Part shown: one piece after another, positions 17,560-32,003 of the stretch
How the letters are laid out: each line of letters begins with the position of its first letter
Numbering within the stretch: position 1 is the first letter of the stretch
Origin: Psychrobacter sanguinis
Lineage (GTDB): Bacteria > Pseudomonadota > Gammaproteobacteria > Pseudomonadales > Moraxellaceae
Length of the DNA: 64,000 nucleotides
NCBI RefSeq assembly: GCF_020736705.1
Contig: NZ_CP085990.1
Location: forward strand, 2,046,001-2,110,000
Reading direction: 5' to 3'
The notes under the pieces: generated by a model
The model's input: only the letters and a program-made list of their open reading frames with translations
What the model was told of the DNA's origin: nothing
Databases searched by the model: none
Program-made: the position numbers and the translations under genes

Positions 17560-19764
17560 ATGAGTAACTCTGTTAATAACAATGAAAATCGCGTTCAAAA
17601 AGGCATCCTTGCCATTGATAGTCAACTTTATAATTTTATTGAAAATGATGTACTACCCCGCGTTGGTGTGGAATCAGAGGCTTACTGGTCTAATTTTGAA
17701 GAGATTGTTAAGAAGTTTACCCCACGTAACAAAGAGCTTTTAGCCAAGCGTGATGAGCTACAGGCTAAGATTGACCAATGGCACTTAGACAACCCTGCCA
17801 AAGATGGTGAAATCGACTATCCAAAATACAAAGAATTTTTAACTGAAATTGGCTATCTATTGCCAGAAGGTGAAGACTTTGAAGTGTCAACAGAGAATGT
17901 TGATGCTGAGATTGCCAGTATTCCAGGACCGCAGTTAGTAGTACCTGTACGTAATGCTCGCTATGCACTTAACGCTGCTAACGCTCGTTGGGGCAGCTTC
18001 TATGATGCCTTATATGGTACTGACGTAATCGATACCGCTGATGGTAAAGATAAAGGCAGCAGCTACAATCCAAAACGTGGTGAAGCTGTTGTGGCTTATG
18101 CCAAAGCTTTCTTAGATGAAAACTTTGCATTGGCTCAAGGTAGCTATACTGATGCTACTGGTTTTAGCGTAGAGGGCGGTGAATTAAAAATTGCTCAAGG
18201 CGACAGCACCACGTCACTTGCCAATACTGCTCAGTTTGTGGGCTATGTAGGTGATGCGAGCAATCCAAAAGGTATCTTATTAAAGAACAATAACTTACAC
18301 GCTGAAATTCAAATTGATGCCAACCATCCAGTGGGGCAAACCGATCCTGCGCATATCAAAGACGTATTATTAGAGTCAGCGATTACCGCTATTCAAGACT
18401 GTGAAGACTCAGTAGCCGCGGTAGATGCAGAAGAGAAAGTAGAAGCGTATCGTAATTGGTTCGGTTTAATGAACGGTGATTTAACTGAAACCTTCTATAA
18501 AGGTGGCAAAGAGTTAACTCGTCAACTAAACCCAGATCGTGAATACACCACACCAGATGGCGGAAAACTTGTATTACCAGGCCGTGCGGTACTATTAATC
18601 CGTAACGTGGGTCACTTAATGCAAAACCCAGCGGTATTGGTAGATTTAGGTAATGGCCAAGAAGAGATTTTTGAAGGTATTTTAGATGCTTTAGTAACGC
18701 CTCTACTGACTATTAATGATATTAAAGGCAAAAATGAGCGTTCTAACTCTCGTGAAGGCTCTATGTACATCGTTAAACCTAAGATGCATGGTCCAGAAGA
18801 AGTTAAATTTGCCAATGACTTATTTGCGGCTGTAGAGGATGCGCTTAACCTACCTCGTAATACCCTAAAAATGGGGGTTATGGACGAGGAACGTCGTACT
18901 ACTGTTAACCTAAAAGAATGTATCCGTCAGGCCAAAGAGCGTGTGATCTTCATTAACACCGGTTTCTTAGACCGTACTGGTGATGAAATGCACACCAGTA
19001 TGAATGCGGGTCCATTTGTACGTAAAGGTGAAATGAAGTCGGCGGTATGGCAGCCTGCGTACGAGCAGTGGAACGTTGATATTGGTATCGAAACGGGCTT
19101 AATTGGCCGTGCACAAATCGGTAAAGGTATGTGGGCGAAACCTGATGAGATGAAAGAGATGGTAGAGACCAAAATGAACCATCCTCAAGCGGGCGCAACC
19201 ACAGCGTGGGTACCTTCACCAACAGGGGCTACGCTACACAGTATTCACTATCATCAAAACAACGTACAACAGATTCAAGAAGGCTTCAAAGGCCGTGAGC
19301 GTGCAAGTTTAGACGATATCTTAACTATTCCATTGGCGAAAGACACTAATTGGAGTGAAGAAGAGAAACGTCAAGAATTAGACAATAACGCTCAAGGTAT
19401 CCTAGGCTATGTCGTTCGCTGGGTTGACCAAGGTGTGGGCTGTTCGAAAGTACCTGATATCAATAACGTGGGCTTAATGGAAGACCGTGCTACGCTACGT
19501 ATCTCTAGCCAACACATTGCCAACTGGTTGCATCATGGTATTGTGAGCGAAGAGCAAGTTATGGAGTCTATGAAGCGTATGGCGAAAGTGGTGGATGAGC
19601 AAAACAAAGGGGATTCAAGCTATGTGCCAATGGCAGATAACTTTGATAACTCTATTGCTTTCCAAGCGGCTTGTGATTTAGTCTTTAAAGGTCGTGAGCA
19701 GCCAAGTGGTTATACTGAGCCATTATTACACGCTGCACGCTTAAAATTGAAAGCGCAACGCTAA
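17560..19764 (+). CDS. glcB: malate synthase G
   Basis: This enzyme condenses glyoxylate and acetyl-CoA to malate in the cytoplasm (glyoxylate bypass). The start at 17560 ([11 protein letters not shown]) gives 734 residues, close to the usual 720-730 of isoform G. AAAGGA precedes it by 9-10 bases. The open frame continues upstream to 17482 without a ribosome-binding site. Family blocks include [53 protein letters not shown] (catalytic Arg region), [17 protein letters not shown], and the C-terminal catalytic Asp in [25 protein letters not shown]. It stands alone; isocitrate lyase is not in the window. Confidence 0.95.
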   Translation: MSNSVNNNENRVQKGILAIDSQLYNFIENDVLPRVGVESEAYWSNFEEIVKKFTPRNKELLAKRDELQAKIDQWHLDNPAKDGEIDYPKYKEFLTEIGYLLPEGEDFEVSTENVDAEIASIPGPQLVVPVRNARYALNAANARWGSFYDALYGTDVIDTADGKDKGSSYNPKRGEAVVAYAKAFLDENFALAQGSYTDATGFSVEGGELKIAQGDSTTSLANTAQFVGYVGDASNPKGILLKNNNLHAEIQIDANHPVGQTDPAHIKDVLLESAITAIQDCEDSVAAVDAEEKVEAYRNWFGLMNGDLTETFYKGGKELTRQLNPDREYTTPDGGKLVLPGRAVLLIRNVGHLMQNPAVLVDLGNGQEEIFEGILDALVTPLLTINDIKGKNERSNSREGSMYIVKPKMHGPEEVKFANDLFAAVEDALNLPRNTLKMGVMDEERRTTVNLKECIRQAKERVIFINTGFLDRTGDEMHTSMNAGPFVRKGEMKSAVWQPAYEQWNVDIGIETGLIGRAQIGKGMWAKPDEMKEMVETKMNHPQAGATTAWVPSPTGATLHSIHYHQNNVQQIQEGFKGRERASLDDILTIPLAKDTNWSEEEKRQELDNNAQGILGYVVRWVDQGVGCSKVPDINNVGLMEDRATLRISSQHIANWLHHGIVSEEQVMESMKRMAKVVDEQNKGDSSYVPMADNFDNSIAFQAACDLVFKGREQPSGYTEPLLHAARLKLKAQR

Positions 19765-19865
19765 TAGCTGAGTCTGAGTAATGACTGCTTACAGGGACAG
19801 TGAGCTTTTAAATAGACAATTATCTAAGATAGTCTTTATAGAAATTGATTAAATAATAAAATTCG

Positions 19866-19905
19866 GCCCTTTGGTGCACTTTAGGTGTGGCAGAGGGCTT
19901 TTTGA
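19866..19905 (+). terminator. probable glcB terminator
   Basis: An imperfect hairpin (GCCCTTTGGTGCAC against GTGTGGCAGAGGGC) is followed by TTTTT, about 100 bp after the glcB stop. Confidence 0.6.
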
Positions 19906-20609
19906 TGCGTTTTTAATTCGATAAAGTAGGGGTATGGCGGTAATCGCAAAATAAGCGCATTAGTGGCTACTATACGGCTTCTAATATCTTATGACTAAGG
20001 TAATCCCTCTAAAGCCCATCGATTTTCAGATTAAATATAATGGTATTTATTAAGTACAATAGTATTAACAGTGATTTGTCTGAAAAACAGCTTTCTTATA
20101 CAAATTAATTCTCTGGGATTGGCTCCAGATAAGGCCCATAGCGGAGTAGTAATACCGATATAAAAAATGAATTCATGTCGATAAACAGGTTGTTTGGGCA
20201 TCATGATAAATAGACACTTAACAAAATATTTAAAGTGATAAATCCCAGAAATATCAAATATTTAAATTATCGTTGACCAAAAAGCCATATTAAAAACCTC
20301 GAAATAAGTGTTGCAAATTATTTCAAAGTTGATATCCTTAGCCTTAAGGTATGAGTTTGGTGATTGATGTAACAGAACTATAAACTTCGTTTGACTATTG
20401 AAAAAATAAACATTGTTTATAATCAATATTTTGTTACTTGTTTAACATTTTTGTCACATAATGTTGCCATAATCGTATTTAATTCATTTCTAACACAGCT
20501 TATGCCTGATGCCCAGGTGTGATGATTGGTTGGAAGTTTTATGGACAAAACTGGGCGTTAGCTTGTTAGGGCAGCCCATAACTAAAATTGTAAAGTGGAG
20601 ATCTACCCC
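19906..20609. other. intergenic region upstream of the porin, about 700 bp
   Basis: Strongly AT-rich with no gene seen. The porin promoter must lie here. TATAAT at 20418-20423 is a candidate -10, but the nearest TTGACT (20391) is 21 bases away, so I do not call the promoter firmly. A leader of about 180 bases would result. Confidence 0.4.
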
Positions 20610-21647
20610 ATGAAAAAACTACTTTTAGCATCAGCTATCGCTGCTCTATCTGTATCAGCAGCTAACGCTGCTCCTACTGTTTACGGTAAAATCTTCTTGA
20701 CTGCTGACTATGTTGATGAAGAGTTTGATTCTTCAGTTGCTGGTACTAATGACTATAACGAAGATGGTGTTCAAATCAACTCACAAGGTTCGCGTATTGG
20801 CTTCAAGGGTTCAGAGCCAATGACTGCTAACACAGACGTTATTTATCAATTAGAGTATGGTATTGATGTAGATGGCGATGATGGTCAGTCTTTAAAAAAC
20901 CGTGACACTTACTTAGGTATTAACAACAAGTCATTCGGTGAGTTCCGCGCTGGTAAGAACCAATCAACCACTGACTACATCAATAACGTCGTCGTAAACG
21001 AAGGTTACTGGGATAACTTAGGCTCTACTAAACTTGATAGTGAGCAAAAAGTTGCTGCGTTAAACATGGCAGACAGTGGCCGTATCGCAAACTCTATCGT
21101 TTGGAAAGCACCAAAATTTGAAGGTGTACCAGTAGAATTTGCCGCTATGTATGCCAATGATGATGACATTACTGGCGAGAATCAAAGTGGCTGGGGTGTT
21201 TCTGCAATGTTTGACCAAGGTGCAGGTTATACTTTAGGTTTAGCATACGAAGATGACTTAAACATTAAGGGCAGTATGATTCGTGGAACAGGTACTTTAG
21301 ATCTAGCTACTTTCAACTCAGGCTTCCCTGTAACTCTAGGTGCTTTATATCAAGAAGCTGATTACGATAGAGATAACAGTAAAAAAGAAAAAGGCTATGT
21401 TGTTAGTGCTCAAATGGGTCTAACTAACTTTGCTAAACCTGCTACTATTTATGCTCAGTATAACAATACTTCAGACCTTGATGGTGTAAACGGTTGGGAT
21501 TCTGATCAAATCGTTGTTGGTGGTAAATACTACTATCAGAAAAACATGATTGCCCATGCTTACGTTGGTCAGAACGATGCTGACTTTGGTAATAATGGCG
21601 ATGGTAAAGTATTCGCAGTTGGTGGCGGTCTAGAATACAAATTCTAA
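20610..21647 (+). CDS. Gram-negative trimeric-type porin
   Basis: This 345-residue protein starts at the ATG at 20610 (MKKLLLASAIAAL), with GGAG 10-11 bases before it. The upstream ATG at 20595 lacks one. A classical signal peptide ends at about ANA (residues 18-20). The mature protein begins APTVYGKIFLTADYVDE, the usual first strand of general porins. NSQGSRIGFKG and LKNRDTYLGINN...FGEFRAGKNQ are family blocks, and GGGLEYKF supplies the C-terminal Phe barrel signal. It forms a diffusion channel for small polar solutes in the outer membrane; selectivity cannot be read here. It has a strong terminator and is monocistronic. Confidence 0.92.
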   Translation: MKKLLLASAIAALSVSAANAAPTVYGKIFLTADYVDEEFDSSVAGTNDYNEDGVQINSQGSRIGFKGSEPMTANTDVIYQLEYGIDVDGDDGQSLKNRDTYLGINNKSFGEFRAGKNQSTTDYINNVVVNEGYWDNLGSTKLDSEQKVAALNMADSGRIANSIVWKAPKFEGVPVEFAAMYANDDDITGENQSGWGVSAMFDQGAGYTLGLAYEDDLNIKGSMIRGTGTLDLATFNSGFPVTLGALYQEADYDRDNSKKEKGYVVSAQMGLTNFAKPATIYAQYNNTSDLDGVNGWDSDQIVVGGKYYYQKNMIAHAYVGQNDADFGNNGDGKVFAVGGGLEYKF

Positions 21648-21670
21648 TTTAAATTAGAATCATATTCTCC

Positions 21671-21702
21671 AAAAGCTCATCCCTTCGGGGATGAGTTTTT
21701 TT
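21671..21702 (+). terminator. porin terminator with UUCG tetraloop
   Basis: An 8-bp perfect stem CTCATCCC / GGGATGAG closed by TTCG is followed by an uninterrupted T tract. Confidence 0.95.
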
Positions 21703-24969
<3,267 letters not shown>

Positions 24970-25069
24970 GCTGAGTCGATGTAAGCCGGTAAATATAGAC
25001 CAATTAAAATAAATAACTTAATTTAAATAGCTCAATTTAATGTAATTGATAGCTAAAAGGAGGGCAGTT

Positions 25070-25318
25070 ATGGCGATTCAACAGGTACAATTTAGTATTA
25101 AAAATATCGATGATGCGGAAGGACTTGAAAGTGTCATTACTGCTCTAAAGAATATTGATGGGGTGCAAGCTGCTGAATTATCTCCTGAGAATGATGTGGG
25201 TACGGTTCGCTTTGAAGATACGCAAACCTCTATCCATGCTATTACTGCTGCAGTTAGCATGGTTGATTATGTGACTCAGCCCTTTCCAGTAGATGCCCCA
25301 CAAAACCCAAAGAATTAA
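25070..25318 (+). CDS. HMA-fold-like protein lacking the metal-binding cysteines (82 aa)
   Basis: The start at 25070 is fixed by GGAGGG 6-7 bases upstream; the frame is open from 25046. The 82-residue product has the length and strand-helix-strand-strand-helix-strand pattern of a heavy-metal-associated domain. It aligns by eye with the CopZ encoded 72 bp downstream, including a shared GVQ..... turn. The GMTCGGC metal loop is replaced by NIDDAEG and there is no cysteine at all. It therefore cannot bind Cu(I) in the usual way. A structural partner or regulator of CopZ/CopA is possible but unproven. Confidence 0.7.
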   Translation: MAIQQVQFSIKNIDDAEGLESVITALKNIDGVQAAELSPENDVGTVRFEDTQTSIHAITAAVSMVDYVTQPFPVDAPQNPKN

Positions 25319-25389
25319 TCTAAGGATTAAAGGTTAAGTAAGCCGGTAAAAATTAAATTTCCAATAAATCGATGAATAAGGAGCACATA

Positions 25390-25614
25390 ATGGCGACTGA
25401 AACTCGTGTTATTAATGTTGAAGGGATGACTTGTGGTGGCTGTGTCAAAAGCGTAGACAGTGCTGTGAGTCAACTTCAAGGTGTGCAATCAGTAGATGTG
25501 GATCTTGAAGGGAATAAAGCTTCTGTGACTTATGATGCGTCAACTGTTGCTGTTGAAGCCATAGTAGAAGCTATTGAAGACGCAGGATTCGATGCCTCAG
25601 TGGCTGCTCAATAA
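25390..25614 (+). CDS. copZ: copper chaperone CopZ (HMA domain)
   Basis: This 74-residue single HMA domain starts at 25390, with AAGGAG 6-7 bases before it. The metal-binding loop is GMTCGGC (Cys about residues 14 and 17), followed by VKSVDSAVSQLQGVQSVDVDLEG and the typical end AIEDAGFDA. It binds Cu(I) in the cytoplasm and hands it to a CopA-type ATPase, encoded 360 bp downstream. A terminator separates the two genes, so they may be separately transcribed. No CueR-like regulator is adjacent. Confidence 0.9.
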   Translation: MATETRVINVEGMTCGGCVKSVDSAVSQLQGVQSVDVDLEGNKASVTYDASTVAVEAIVEAIEDAGFDASVAAQ

Positions 25615-25692
25615 TCACTAAGCGCTTTTTAATAAATGGTTTAAACAATAGTTTAAAAAATGATTTCTCATCCGATATTTGCTTAATCCGTC

Positions 25693-25719
25693 AAAAGCCA
25701 GCTATTTGCTGGCTTTTTT
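25693..25719 (+). terminator. copZ terminator
   Basis: The stem AAAAGCCAGC / GCTGGCTTTT with a 5-base loop runs into a T tract. Confidence 0.92.
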
Positions 25720-25972
25720 CATTGAATAGTTTTTTTATATCTAAGGCAAATCAAATTACATTAGCCCATTATGTTAAGAGGCAGTAATTAGGCGCAGTAT
25801 AGGCTCGAATTATCGCCAATTCATGCTGTGTTCACTATTTACTTTACTTTGTCTAGTCAGAGGCATACATTGCTTATCTATGCTTTCCTGTCTAGAATCC
25901 ACCTTGATTGTCCTACCGACTGTCGTTAGTCTTTAAATTACTCTTTTTTGTTCCGTTAACCTTGGTGTTGTT

Positions 25973-28354
25973 ATGTCCACTTCGCAAGCTACAAATAACG
26001 ATAATCTTAATAAAAATAACTCTGAAAATAATCCTCAAAACACTTCTCAAAATGATCCACAGCACGATTCGAACAATACATCGAAAACTCCTGCGACTCA
26101 TTTAGCTAAGACTCAGTTTCAAGTTGAAGGTATGTCCTGTCAAGCGTGTGCCACTCGTATCGAGAAGGTATTAAATAAAAAGCCAGCTATCGATTCAGCA
26201 AGTGTTAGCTTTGCAGGTGAGACCTTAAATGTCAGTTATGATGCCAGTCAAGCGACCGTGGATCAGATTAGCGAGTGGGTGAGCAAGACTGGGTTTACTG
26301 CGGTGCCTATGGTAGACAATCAAATTCCACAGTCCGTTGACACGTCTATGGATTGGCGACTGGTACTGATTTGGATCTGTATGATTCCATTTTTGATCGG
26401 TATGGCCGGTATGCTATTCGGTCAAGGCATGCATTGGATGCCTGCGTTATGGATTCAGTTCTTATTGGCTACTTTTGTTCAGTTTGGATTGGCGGGTCCT
26501 TTTTATCGCAGTGCCTGGGCATCTATCAAGGGTGGCCTAGCCAATATGGATGTGTTGGTGGTGATAGGTACCGTGACCATCTGGGCCTATTCTACCTATA
26601 TCTGGCTACAAAGCTTAGGCATTAATCTGCTCGATAGCAGTAGCTTCGCTTTGAGCTGGTCAGAGATTACCAGTCATAGTGCCGCACATGTGCCTGTATA
26701 TTTTGAGGCGGGGGTGATGATTATCGCCTTTGTTAAGCTTGGTAAATACTTAGAACAACGTACTAAAAAGCACAGTCTTAATAGTATCAATATGCTGCTT
26801 GAGCTCACACCAACGACGGTCGAAAGACTGGTAAAAGATGGTAAAGGACAAAATATAGCTGTAGAAAATAATACTACTGAGGCAAGCGTTGAGCGTATTG
26901 AGCTAAATGACGTGCAAAAGGGCGATATCTTACGCGCCAAACAAGGGTCACGAGTGGCCACCGATGGTATTGTGGTCTCAGGAGAAGGATGGTGTGATGA
27001 AAGCCACCTAACCGGAGAGTCAGTTCCCGTTACCAAAAATAAGGGTGATAGAGTGCTGGCAGGCGCAATGGTAGAAAATGGCAGTCTTAATTATCAGGTT
27101 ACTGCCAAGGGCCGAGAGACTCAGCTTAGTGACATGGTAAAAGCCTTGAGTGAGGCTCAAGGCAGTAAAGCCGATTTAGCCCGTTTGGCAGACAAAGTGG
27201 CTGCGGTATTTGTGCCGGTAGTGGTGCTGATTGCACTCGTTACTTTTGGTCTGACCTTTTGGTTAACCGGTGCGATGGATAAAGCCATTTTGCACGCCGT
27301 TTCAGTATTGGTCATTGCTTGTCCTTGTGCGTTAGGTTTGGCAACACCAGCGGCAATCATGGCCGGTATGGGGGTTGCTGCGCGACATGGCGTATGGTTT
27401 AAAGATGCTCAAAGTTTAGAGATGGCAGGCAGCGTCGATACGGTTGTGTTTGATAAGACGGGGACGCTGACCAAGGGCAAACCTAATATTGTTGACTCAA
27501 TGATGGTCAATAAAGAGATTAAAGCCGATGACGTGCTGCAGTTAGCGGCTAGTGTTGAAGTACATGCTAGCCACCCGTTGGCAACTGCTGTGGTCACAGC
27601 GGCTCAAGCCAAAAACTTACCTCTACTGCCGGTCAGTAAGGTAGATGTTGTTGCTGGCATGGGGATTAAAGCAGATGTCGAAGGCTTTGGCGAAGTTAGA
27701 GTGGGCACTCCAGAATTTGTGGGCTTAAATTTACCCAAAAGATTGCCTAAAGTTTGGCAAATAGCCAGTAACATTGCGGTTAGTATTGAAGGTATGCCAC
27801 TGGGTATGTTTGCCTTAGCAGATGAATTAAAAGAAGAAAGTACTCAAGCGGTTCAGACGCTTAAAAATGATGGATTAGAGGTGGTGTTGCTCAGCGGTGA
27901 TAAGCCCTCTGTAGTCGAGCATGTGGCTCAGGATTTGGGCATAGAGACGGCGCAAGGTTATTTAAAACCTCGTGATAAAGCACAGTGGATAGAAGCGCAT
28001 CAAGCCGTGGGTCATAAAGTGGCAATGGTAGGAGATGGGGTGAATGATGCCCCTGCAATGGCCACGGCCGTCGCTAGCTTTGCAATGCTAGAGGGGACAG
28101 AAATTGCTAAGCACAGTGCTTCAGCCAGATTAATGGGCGACTCGATTATGCAGGTACATTCAGGAGTAGATATTGCCAAAGCCACGGTAAGAAATATTAA
28201 GCAAAATCTATTCTTTGCGTTTGTTTATAATTGCTTGGGTATTCCACTGGCTGCTTTCGGTCTGTTAAACCCTATGATTGCTGCCGCCGCTATGGCATTA
28301 AGCTCAATTTCAGTGCTTATGAATGCTTTGCGCTTGACCCGTTATAAGGTTTAA
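25973..28354 (+). CDS. copA: Cu(I)-translocating P1B-type ATPase
   Basis: This 793-residue inner-membrane copper exporter has a low-complexity Asn/Ser/Gln-rich tail at residues 1-45. One HMA domain follows with GMSCQAC (Cys56, Cys59). Then come paired transmembrane helices, the actuator motif LTGESVPV, and the membrane CPC motif at 450-452 that defines Cu(I)/Ag(I) pumps. The phosphorylated Asp494 is in DKTGTLT, the SHPLA motif binds ATP, and GDGVNDAP carries Asp688. The last two helices contain YNCLGIPLAA and MALSSISVLMNALRL. No strong ribosome-binding site precedes the ATG. The polar N-terminal tail is unusual for CopA. Confidence 0.95.
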   Translation: MSTSQATNNDNLNKNNSENNPQNTSQNDPQHDSNNTSKTPATHLAKTQFQVEGMSCQACATRIEKVLNKKPAIDSASVSFAGETLNVSYDASQATVDQISEWVSKTGFTAVPMVDNQIPQSVDTSMDWRLVLIWICMIPFLIGMAGMLFGQGMHWMPALWIQFLLATFVQFGLAGPFYRSAWASIKGGLANMDVLVVIGTVTIWAYSTYIWLQSLGINLLDSSSFALSWSEITSHSAAHVPVYFEAGVMIIAFVKLGKYLEQRTKKHSLNSINMLLELTPTTVERLVKDGKGQNIAVENNTTEASVERIELNDVQKGDILRAKQGSRVATDGIVVSGEGWCDESHLTGESVPVTKNKGDRVLAGAMVENGSLNYQVTAKGRETQLSDMVKALSEAQGSKADLARLADKVAAVFVPVVVLIALVTFGLTFWLTGAMDKAILHAVSVLVIACPCALGLATPAAIMAGMGVAARHGVWFKDAQSLEMAGSVDTVVFDKTGTLTKGKPNIVDSMMVNKEIKADDVLQLAASVEVHASHPLATAVVTAAQAKNLPLLPVSKVDVVAGMGIKADVEGFGEVRVGTPEFVGLNLPKRLPKVWQIASNIAVSIEGMPLGMFALADELKEESTQAVQTLKNDGLEVVLLSGDKPSVVEHVAQDLGIETAQGYLKPRDKAQWIEAHQAVGHKVAMVGDGVNDAPAMATAVASFAMLEGTEIAKHSASARLMGDSIMQVHSGVDIAKATVRNIKQNLFFAFVYNCLGIPLAAFGLLNPMIAAAAMALSSISVLMNALRLTRYKV

Positions 28355-30011
<1,657 letters not shown>

Positions 30012-30056
30012 TAAGTTCGCTAATTTTAGTTGAATTAGTGGTCTTTAGTTGGTTAT

Positions 30057-30094
30057 AAGATTGAGTGGCTGTCCTAAGGATACCACTCAATCTT
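30057..30094. repeat. 12-bp perfect inverted repeat after eno
   Basis: AAGATTGAGTGG and its complement CCACTCAATCTT enclose 14 bases that can themselves pair (TCC TAA GGA). It resembles a terminator but lacks a T tract. It may stabilise the eno mRNA 3' end. Confidence 0.6.
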
Positions 30095-30214
30095 GCTATT
30101 AAAGCTGTGTAACTGATTACGCTACCATGATATAGAACACGATGATATGAAACGTAATGTTATAAAGTGAAATACACTAGATTTTGAGTGTAATATCTTA
30201 TTTGCTGTTATACT

Positions 30215-31458
30215 TTTATCACCAGTCGCCGTAAAACCACCCACTTCAGGGTGTGGATATAAGGCGACATACACTGTCGTAAGAAGCAGTTGAAGGGTTG
30301 TAAGTTAAAATTAACTTGGCCATACTGAATATATGAAAACACTCAAACTACGCATCAAAGACAAACATGCAAACCAGCTAAACAAACTAGCTGGGAGTGT
30401 TAACTATGCGTGGAACTATGTTAATGCGTTAAGCTTTGAGCATTTAAGACGCACAGGTAAGTACTTTTCAGCGTATGATTTAAGCCAATACACCAAAGGT
30501 AGCGGTGAGTATTTAGGATTACACAGTCAGACCTTACAGGCCATTAACGAGACTCATGCTAAATCACGCAAGCAGTTTAAAAAAGCGAAACTTAACTGGC
30601 GTACTAATAGACCTGATGCCAAGCGTAAATCATTGGGATGGATCCCCTTTAAGAAATCTGCTATCAAGTATTTGCAAACAAGGCAGACAGGTAAGAAGGC
30701 ACTTAAATCAACCATACAGCTATCCTTATCTAAAGGTCAAAAGCTCATCATCGATGTATTCGATAGCTACAACCTAAGCCTATATCAAATTAAGACCTTA
30801 GAGATAGTACAAGATAGTCGTAATCGTTGGTATGCGTGTATTACCGTTAAAGACTTTCCTAAGCAGGTAAGTGGTAAGGGCAGCGTTGGTATTGATTTGG
30901 GCTTAAAAGAGTCTGCTACTACCTCAATGGGTGATAAACTTACTATTAAGCAGACCCAAAAATGGTCTAAAAAGCTTGCTATCGCTCAGCGTGCTAACAA
31001 TAAAAAACGTGTTAAAGCAATCCATTCCAAAATCAAAAACACAAGATTAGACTTAATTCATAAATTCACCAACCAATTAGTTAAGGATAGTGTCTTAATT
31101 GTGGTTGGTGATGTTAAATCACGTTCATTTACCAATAAAAAAAACAAGCTAGCTAAATCGACATATGATGCAGGATGGTTTGAACTTAAACGACAACTGG
31201 AATACAAATGCAAGCATGCAGGTTGTCAGCTTGAGATGGTAAATGAGAGTTACACTACCCAGACCTGTTCGTGCTGCCATAAAATAAGTGACAGTAGTCC
31301 GAAAGGTAGAGCAGGCTTGCGAATAAGAGGATGGACTTGTGCTGAGTGTGGCACATGGCATGATAGAGATATCAATGCTGCTAAGAACATCCTCGCGGTC
31401 GGGCTTGACCGTCTAGCTGTAGGAATCCCCTCGGTTTAGCGAGGGGAGGAGGTCAACA
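30215..31458 (+). mobile_element. IS200/IS605-type TnpB-only element, copy 1
   Basis: The limits come from comparison with copy 2, exactly 2,976 bp downstream. Sequence identity begins at TTTATCACC (30215) and ends at GGTCAACA (31458), giving 1,244 bp. There are no terminal inverted repeats and no target duplication, as expected for this superfamily. A subterminal hairpin at the left end (around 30235-30255, CCACCC...GGGTGTGG) and another at the right end (31427-31446, CCCCTC...GAGGGG) match the family architecture. No TnpA (Y1 transposase) is encoded, so it must move, if at all, with a TnpA supplied in trans. It sits between eno and ftsB. Confidence 0.88.
30333..31439 (+). CDS. tnpB: RNA-guided endonuclease-type TnpB (IS1341-like), copy 1
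   Basis: This 368-residue TnpB is of the family ancestral to Cas12. The N-terminal region (MKTLKLRIKDKHANQLNKLAG...YAWNYVNAL) is the usual wedge/helix start. RuvC motif I is GSVGIDLGLKE (Asp188). The RuvC-II region reads LIVVGDVKS, with Gly259 where Glu is usual. A zinc-finger follows (QTCSCCHKI...TCAEC), then WHDRDINAAKNI (Asp344/Asp346). A Glu at position 305 (VNESYTTQTC) may stand in for the missing one. Its 3' end probably also encodes the guide RNA scaffold. It differs from copy 2 at four residues: Ser212, Ile217, Asn247 and Ser253. Confidence 0.9.
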   Translation: MKTLKLRIKDKHANQLNKLAGSVNYAWNYVNALSFEHLRRTGKYFSAYDLSQYTKGSGEYLGLHSQTLQAINETHAKSRKQFKKAKLNWRTNRPDAKRKSLGWIPFKKSAIKYLQTRQTGKKALKSTIQLSLSKGQKLIIDVFDSYNLSLYQIKTLEIVQDSRNRWYACITVKDFPKQVSGKGSVGIDLGLKESATTSMGDKLTIKQTQKWSKKLAIAQRANNKKRVKAIHSKIKNTRLDLIHKFTNQLVKDSVLIVVGDVKSRSFTNKKNKLAKSTYDAGWFELKRQLEYKCKHAGCQLEMVNESYTTQTCSCCHKISDSSPKGRAGLRIRGWTCAECGTWHDRDINAAKNILAVGLDRLAVGIPSV

Positions 31459-31478
31459 ATGATTTGTAGCTAGTCGGA
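31390..31478 (+). ncRNA. candidate omega RNA (scaffold plus guide), copy 1
   Basis: Known TnpB systems make their guide RNA from the tnpB 3' end through the right end of the element, with the guide read from flanking DNA. Here two hairpins are stacked: CGGTC-GGGCTT-GACCG (31396-31411) and CCCCTC-GGTTTAGC-GAGGGG (31427-31446). The element end is GGTCAACA. The predicted guide would begin at 31459 with ATGATTTGTAGCTAGTCGGA. The true 5' limit is unknown and could be far upstream. Confidence 0.35.
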
Positions 31479-31546
31479 ATGGTCGTATCTGTTTGTTATA
31501 CCTTGCTATTTTAATGCTTACTTTTTAATTTATTCTAAGTCGTCTT

Positions 31547-31900
31547 ATGAAATATTTTAGCCAATTCATATTGTTTTTGATTGCTCTTGCGGTATTGCTA
31601 GGTTTGCAGTATCAATATTGGCTGGGAAAAAGTGGACGAGCAGGCTTAGAACAGCTGCATACTGAAACTGAGATACAGCAGCAACTAAATGATCAAAAAA
31701 TTGATGAAAATAAAGTACTGCGTGCTGATGTTAATGACTTAAAAACGGGATTAGAAGCAGTAGAAGAACACGCTCGCTTAGATTTAGGCCTAATTAAACC
31801 AGGTGAAACCTTTGTACAGCTATCCACTGCACCGGTGACTCATACCAATCAGCCGACGCCTCCAGTTAATCCTCAGGATGCGATAGAAAGTATTCCTTAG
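31547..31900 (+). CDS. ftsB: cell division protein FtsB
   Basis: This 117-residue bitopic membrane protein of the divisome links FtsL and FtsQ. It has one N-terminal transmembrane helix (about residues 5-22). The conserved aromatic/Gly segment LQYQYWLGKSG follows, then a coiled coil and the ending LEAVEEHARLDLGLIKPGETFVQL, a strong FtsB signature. The tail after residue 97 is Pro/Thr-rich. It lies upstream of ispD by about 100 bp, the common order. It has been separated from eno by the TnpB element, which ends 88 bp before its start and may have brought or removed a promoter. Confidence 0.92.
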   Translation: MKYFSQFILFLIALAVLLGLQYQYWLGKSGRAGLEQLHTETEIQQQLNDQKIDENKVLRADVNDLKTGLEAVEEHARLDLGLIKPGETFVQLSTAPVTHTNQPTPPVNPQDAIESIP

Positions 31901-32003
31901 TCTTTGTTTCTTATCAATTGGCTATTGTACAGTCAATTATGAGCTTGAAATTAAGTTTTATTTCATTCTTTTCCTTCTTCATAAAAATCAAAAGTGATTT
32001 ATT

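Noticed and set aside
26674..27036. 120-codon minus-strand frame opposite copA
   Set aside because: Antisense shadow of the conserved ATPase coding sequence.
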